DNA of 64,000 nt from Fulvia fulva (taxonomy: Eukaryota; Ascomycota; Dothideomycetes; Mycosphaerellales; Mycosphaerellaceae). The notes under the pieces are model-generated. The model was not told the origin of the DNA, searched no databases, and saw only the letters and a program-made list of their open reading frames with translations. Below, piece after piece: positions 59,607 through 64,000 of this stretch. Numbering within the stretch: the first letter of the stretch is position 1; every line of letters begins with the position of its first letter. The position numbers and the translations under genes are program-made. The stretch lies in contig NC_063022.1 of assembly GCF_020509005.1 (NCBI RefSeq), forward strand, positions 1,674,001-1,738,000, read 5' to 3'.

Positions 59607-60687
59607 AGAAGCCCGTAGTAGCGGCCTTACCTTATCTCGAAACGAATACCAAACGGCTTCATCTTTACGGACACCTCTCTAGAAGCGCTAGTAGGCGTAA
59701 AACACGGCTACTAGTAGCTACTAATACTATAGACGATAACGAAACTAGGGCAAAGTATCTACTATTTACCGGTGTGGCCCTAGTACTATTATTAATAGGT
59801 ATTTCTCGGACTCCTATTAGCTAATAGCGTAAGGGCGAGAAACACCCCTGTTACTAGTAGTAGTATACGCGTACGCGACAAAAGTAGCGCGTCTAATTAG
59901 AACGCGAGAAACGCCTCTAACTTACTACTAGTAACAATACTACTACCTTGTTACTATATTATCCGCTGCTTTCGCACCTCGTATATAGTATACACTTGCC
60001 TAAAACAAAAAGGTGTAACTACCCTAAGGTAATGACCTTTAAAAGTATAGAAAGTAAGGCACCCCGAAGGTGCCTTTTTAACTTTCCGATACCGTTGCTC
60101 CGGTATTACCTATTAGAGCCCTATTACACCTTATATAGTAAAAGCTCTATCGTAGACAGCCTAGTATATTACGCTACTAACTAGTATCTTATACTCCTTA
60201 GGGGTAGAGCGAGCTCTCTTACTATTCGCCGGAGCGAAATAACTTAGTATAGAGCAATTATCGGACAATTTAATAAGTTAAGCGGACGACAATATATATT
60301 TAAGTATACGATAGGACTAAGGCTACCCCTAGATTGAACTTAGGACCTCTAATGTTTACCGGTAGGTAAGATAATTACATACTTAAGTAAAAGTCCGTAT
60401 AACGGGACTATTACCTAAGCTATCTTACCGGTAATAGTTATATAATCTATACTTTATTATATAGGTAACAATAGCAGTAGTAAAAGTAAGGAATAAGGGA
60501 AGGGGTATAAAGCTTACCTCACTTACCTTAGCTTACTTTACTTAAAATAGCTGACTTACCCTTACTATAGTAGTAGTAATACCGAGGGCCTAACGTTACT
60601 ACTATAGGTAGGGGGGTAGTTATAATAGGGTGTACGCGATTATATAGGAATTAGCTCATTCACTCTAGCGTACGAGCTAAGGGGGTG
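59607..60687 (+). other. Copia-Q 3' non-coding region
   Basis: About 1.1 kb separates the pol end from the 3' LTR, long for a Copia element. One short frame (59600-59824) ends in a hydrophobic stretch near 59760-59805. A polypurine tract AAGGGGG precedes the LTR. Apart from a weak tRNA-like region near 60310-60390, nothing is recognised. Confidence 0.5.
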
Positions 60688-60894
60688 TGTCGCGATCCGA
60701 GCGTATATATAGGTAACATCCTATTATTAAAACTTAAGGCTACGTACGCTAAGAATCAGGTAACTAATTAGTTACCTATAGCCTCTTTAAGAGCAATACT
60801 TGTTTATTCTAGATAGATATATATAATATATAACCTGCTTTTAAAACACCCTATATAAGCCCGTATAATAACTTCCTATACTTCTAACGTAATA
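60688..60894 (+). repeat. Copia-Q 3' LTR
   Basis: Begins TGTCGCGATCCGAGCG after the polypurine tract, ends CTAACGTAATA. 207 bp. GGAAC follows. Confidence 0.9.
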
Positions 60895-60899
60895 GGAAC

Positions 60900-61415
60900 T
60901 ACCGTCGTAGGATAAGATATAGGTAAAACCGATAAGGCGTAGTAAAACAGAACTAGGACTAGAGCAATATCCCTCTATATAGGTATAAGAGACGTAGTCT
61001 CTATACCGATAGTAGAGACACCTTTAGTACTAAACACTGTTCTACTATATACCTTTGTATACTATATTAGTCCTCTCTCCTTCCCTATTACGTATCCTAA
61101 CTTCCGTATATATACATACTATATCTGTTTAATACTAAGCTCTAAGTATTATATAGGCAATATTATATAGTAGTTTTAGCGCCTATACGACTCTATATAC
61201 GGGCTTGATTACGGCTTAGGTCGTATTTATAGGTCGGCTTATAATAATAGTAATTATATAAGCTTCTAACTACCTATTAAGCTAATTCTTAGTACGTTAA
61301 ACTCGTAAATACGCTAGCTATCGAATAGGCGTACTTATATACTATGTTTTGCTTATCGCGTTGTTTTGGTTTTATAGGTTATAGTGTTAGTGACCAAACT
61401 GTATAACGTTATAAG
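60900..61415. other. RIPed to non-RIPed transition, no gene seen
   Basis: Starts with the same RIPed composition as the transposon block. From about 61330 CA and TG reappear. No coding frame or repeat was recognised. Confidence 0.45.
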
Positions 61416-61545
61416 CTCCTCAGACCCTTAGGGATTGAAAGTGGTGGGTGTGTGTGATTGGTCGAGATTTTAGCGTCATGTCTGCCTGAGGCCAACACCA
61501 CACCCGCCACTATTCATTTCAATCCACGCGGTCTGATTTAGGAGG
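61416..61545. repeat. Foldback (MITE-like) inverted repeat
   Basis: Left-arm segments CTCCT, CAGAC, GGATTGAAA and GTGGTGGGTGTG are matched in reverse order by CACACCCGCCAC, TTTCAATCC, GTCTG and AGGAG on the right. Arms are about 37 nt with small gaps, around a loop of about 45 nt. No clear target duplication was identified. It sits at the edge of the RIPed block. Confidence 0.6.
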
Positions 61546-62286
61546 TAGCTCTTCCGTTTCGTGAGCAGATACCTCGTTCGTCGCTAGTTGCCGTAGCATG
61601 ACCCCCACGCGACTGCGTAAGATTGGCCCATCGAGGGTGGTGATTTCGGTCTTTGTGGCAACTACCGGAGCGCCGCGCGTCGTGCGAGGCCTTTGTTTTG
61701 CAACGCCGTTGTTTATGTACGGCCGTGACGGTAGGTTGCTCGGTCTAGCCACAGGTATGACGCGGTAAAGCCATGCGGGAATTGGGAGCTTTGGTAACCA
61801 AGACATAAGGATGTGTCTCGACGCGGACCCTCATACTAATCTGAGTAGAAAGGAGGTGGAACCTGGGCGTGAAATACGCGAGGAGTAGGTAGGGTAGACG
61901 GGAGTCAGAGTTTTGGGGTAGGGACTCCGTCACCTTTGTGCTGGATGTTCAGAATAATCGAATGGATGCCTTCCGTTTCTGATTAGCTTGTATACAATTA
62001 ATTGTCTTTGTCTTTAGAAATTGTGCACTGTTCAAGAGAGCTACAGCTAACAAAGACACCGACAAAGTGTCGAAGGTGGGCACACTGCAGCACCTGAATA
62101 TTGTACTGGAACAGTGGAAACTGAAGGTAACACATAGAGCACAAGTTAGTCTTGGCATGTACTGATCTTCGCGGTTCCTCCCTTCCGGGGCCTGCTGTAA
62201 GGGACGCTTTGGATCTGCCTCCCAGCACCCATATCTCCACACGTTGATGCCCTCAAGATGCCGGAACATTGTTTTGAATGATCTTA
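61546..62286. other. Non-RIPed region downstream of the 62.3-kb gene
   Basis: Normal dinucleotide composition. Short minus frames occur (61806-61519 and 61933-61745), without recognisable domains; I do not call them genes. The 3' UTR of the neighbouring gene presumably lies here. Confidence 0.4.
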
Positions 62287-63747
62287 TCAAGCGGACTTCG
62301 TTGGACTCATGGGGTCTGGTGTCCCTTGCTTGGTGCTCAATCTCCATCGGTTCATTCTATCGCGTTGAAAGGGACTGCCCTGTGATCTGATCACGGGTGT
62401 TCGTACAGCTGATGATTCGGAGGCAGCAATACCACCGCCAGTGATCTGGGCCTGTTCGTCGGATTGTCGAGTGGGGCTTTGCACTACCGGTGTTGATAGT
62501 CCCAGCTCTTGGTATCTTTGACTCAGAGCTTGAAGAAGAAGCTCTGCCTTAGCAATTGCCAGTTTCATATCTCGCATCGAGTAGTCCCCGTATTGCTCGA
62601 AGCGTTCTACGCTCGAGTTCGTGAAGGTGAGAAAGTGTCGCTGCATAGTGCTGCTATGCGCTAGCATGGCGTTCGCCAGCTGTCGTTGTACGCTTTTCAA
62701 CCCTTCCAGCGTAGAATGGTACACTCTGTCCATGTCATCTCGGCGTGTAAGTTGGTCGATAGCTTGTTGTTCGTCTCCAGTCAGATGTGGTATCGCCTGG
62801 CGTTGGGCGAGATCTGGTGAGTCGGAGGCTGGGGCATCAGCGGGTCTTTCGGCCTCGTCATAGCCAGTGAGCAGTGGCTGGAAAAAGTTATCAATGAGGA
62901 AGGTCTTCAGTTCCTGCTGATGCTCACATCGATACTTCTGGATCGAAGAGAGTCGGGCGATTTCGGCTTCAAGTTGCACCTGCTCCGTGAGCAGTGTCTC
63001 AAGGCGAGCTGCGAGCAGACCTTGCTCCAGGCGCGATGGGCAAGAACTAATGGCAGATGAGGTTGACCCCTTAACACGCCACTGATCGGTTTTGTTCACG
63101 TTAAGCCGATGTCGGTGGCGTTGCAATTCTTTCTCGCCGGACTCCTTGAGAACGTTGAGATCGAGGCACGCACTCAAACAGTAACATCCTCGAGGTTTGA
63201 GAGCCCAGTCTGGCTCGAAATTAGCGTCGAGGCAGGAGTTGACGTATTGCTGAGCTACAATATAGAGTGCGCGCCATGAAACGAGGCACTCATCCTCGTG
63301 TGTAGCCAGGTCCGCCTCGAAGGTCCTGAGACGTGCCTCCTGCTCTGTCCTTGCCTGTTCTTGGCTGATTATGGCGGTTTGTATTGTCGCGATCTGAGAT
63401 GCGTGATCGCTTGTTGTGTCACCCTGTAGCCGCAGCATGGTGCAGTACTTTCTATCAATCATTTCGGTCAACTCGGAACATTCTTGAGCATGTTGCGCCA
63501 CATCTTCGGACACTGCAGAGCAGTTCTTCACGCTTTGGCATAGCTGTCGTATGAGACCGATGAAAATTTGGCCTTGCTCCAGTGGCGATTTGGGAGGCCC
63601 TCGCGACTGGTGTTGGTGATGTGCTCTTGCTTTGGTTCTGAAAGTTCTATGACTTGGACTAGGGAAAATTTCAGGCTTCTTGATGCTACCTCTCCCAGAA
63701 ATTCGCCTCAACCAACGGCAAAAGCCAGTTCGTGGTATGCAGTCCAT
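62287..63747 (-). CDS. Hypothetical coiled-coil-rich protein, 486 aa
   Basis: One uninterrupted frame from ATG at 63745-63747 to TGA at 62287-62289, in DNA of normal composition. The N-terminal 60 residues are basic and Pro/Ser-rich. Residues about 60-180 and 240-300 are Gln/Glu/Leu-rich and look like coiled coils, separated by a Cys-containing patch (GCYCLSACLDLN). Residues 350-430 form another helical, charged region with a YHSTLEGLKSVQRQLANAM segment. The C-terminus is Ser/Thr/Pro/Arg-rich and ends PMSPTKSA, suggesting phosphorylation sites. No signal peptide, membrane segment or enzyme motif is seen. It resembles the unannotated fungal coiled-coil proteins that often sit beside transposon islands. 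No intron was needed to read it, but one cannot be excluded. Function unknown. Confidence 0.7.
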   Translation of the reverse strand: MDCIPRTGFCRWLRRISGRGSIKKPEIFPSPSHRTFRTKARAHHQHQSRGPPKSPLEQGQIFIGLIRQLCQSVKNCSAVSEDVAQHAQECSELTEMIDRKYCTMLRLQGDTTSDHASQIATIQTAIISQEQARTEQEARLRTFEADLATHEDECLVSWRALYIVAQQYVNSCLDANFEPDWALKPRGCYCLSACLDLNVLKESGEKELQRHRHRLNVNKTDQWRVKGSTSSAISSCPSRLEQGLLAARLETLLTEQVQLEAEIARLSSIQKYRCEHQQELKTFLIDNFFQPLLTGYDEAERPADAPASDSPDLAQRQAIPHLTGDEQQAIDQLTRRDDMDRVYHSTLEGLKSVQRQLANAMLAHSSTMQRHFLTFTNSSVERFEQYGDYSMRDMKLAIAKAELLLQALSQRYQELGLSTPVVQSPTRQSDEQAQITGGGIAASESSAVRTPVIRSQGSPFQRDRMNRWRLSTKQGTPDPMSPTKSA

Positions 63748-64000
63748 GAACGATGTGCAACTTGATGGTCAATGGTTCGCATCGTGCAAACGAAAAGTTC
63801 GACTGGGAAACAGTCCGCCTTCGTGCTGCGTCCATCAGGCCTTTGTTCATATGCACATTTCCGGCCAGAGCAAGCGTTTCGCGGAACACAAAGAAGTGTT
63901 GTAAGCACCCGCAAAAATGGTTGGTCGAGCATATACGACAGGTCTATCGGTATTGAGACAGGCCTCTGCTGGTGAGTAAGACATGTCACAGCCTCAGGTT
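63748..64000. other. Upstream region of the 486-aa gene
   Basis: Several short overlapping frames on both strands, none convincing. It should hold the promoter and 5' UTR of the minus-strand gene. No TATA box stands out. Confidence 0.4.

Larger units (their letters stand above)
53322..60894 (+). mobile_element. Copia-Q: full-length Ty1/Copia element with two nested solo LTRs, RIPed
   Basis: Two 207-bp LTRs (53322-53528 and 60688-60894) and exact 5-bp target duplications GGAAC (53317-53321 and 60895-60899) define it. Without its two solo-LTR insertions it would be about 6.8 kb. Its gag, LTRs and pol are unlike Copia-M and Copia-P. Confidence 0.92.

Noticed and set aside
60300..60395. tRNA-like sequence on the minus strand (GTTCAAT loop, TTAC..AAG region)
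   Set aside because: A T-arm-like hairpin can be drawn, but the acceptor stem and a 7-nt anticodon loop do not form. At most it is a decayed tRNA or SINE remnant.
61519..61933. Two short minus-strand frames (95 and 62 codons)
   Set aside because: No domain, no start context of note. One overlaps the foldback arm and they overlap each other. Possible exons cannot be excluded.
61949..62347. 132-codon minus frame overlapping the 3' end of the 486-aa gene
   Set aside because: Its N-terminal part is the shadow of the 486-aa frame and the rest shows no recognisable domain.
1..64000. CRISPR arrays, bacterial operons or rRNA genes
   Set aside because: None seen. Repeats are transposon copies with fungal retrotransposon proteins and RIP composition.

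Overview
The window looks like a transposon-filled heterochromatic block from a filamentous ascomycete (Pezizomycotina), ending in ordinary gene-bearing DNA at the right edge. Almost everything from 1 to about 61.4 kb is nested retrotransposons and DNA transposons carrying a strong repeat-induced point mutation (RIP) signature. CpA and TpG have been converted to TpA almost completely, while CpG is left standing. Nearly every in-frame stop is therefore TAG or TAA (from CAG, CAA or TGG), and reading frames can still be followed through them.

Layout. 1-1299: minus-strand Ty3/Gypsy pol fragment. 1300-7249: the least mutated LINE (copy A of 'LINE-1', Tad1/MGL-like, with ORF1 gag and ORF2 endonuclease-RT). 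7250-13480 and 13480-18650: two decayed minus-strand Gypsy elements. 19230-20290: a decayed minus-strand open region of unknown family. 20808-21619: 3' fragment of a Copia element with its LTR. 21866-26128: LINE-1 copy B, heavily RIPed. 26129-27912: inverted LINE-1 fragment E. 27913-35093: a Gypsy-like gag fragment split by LINE-1 copy C (28819-34109). 35094-38285: chimera D (leader plus a second LINE family). 38286-39300: 3' half of a Fot1/pogo transposon. 39452-44145: a Copia element with almost no RIP (Copia-M, minus). 44580-45139: 5' half of a pogo element. 45140-50760: full-length Copia-P. 50914-53001: complete pogo copy containing a solo LTR. 53322-60894: full-length Copia-Q with two nested solo LTRs. 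About 61.4 kb onward: non-RIPed unique DNA with one convincing gene (62287-63747, minus).

Most interesting result. Four LINE insertions (A, C, D, E) begin with the same non-coding leader of constant length (1,077-1,078 nt). It is joined at one fixed 3' position to different points of two different LINE families. This resembles the chimeric MINE elements (WEIRD leader plus truncated MGL LINE) that I recall from Magnaporthe, which are thought to arise by reverse-transcriptase template switching. The first 77 nt of the leader fold, by eye, into a complete hepatitis-delta-virus-like self-cleaving ribozyme (P1, P2, P3, P1.1, P4 and a catalytic-C joining strand). Its predicted cleavage site is exactly the conserved first nucleotide of the leader. 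A self-processed leader RNA captured repeatedly by LINE reverse transcriptases would explain the constant ends and variable junctions.

Limits: all folding, homology and family calls were made by eye. Boundaries of the decayed Gypsy elements are approximate.
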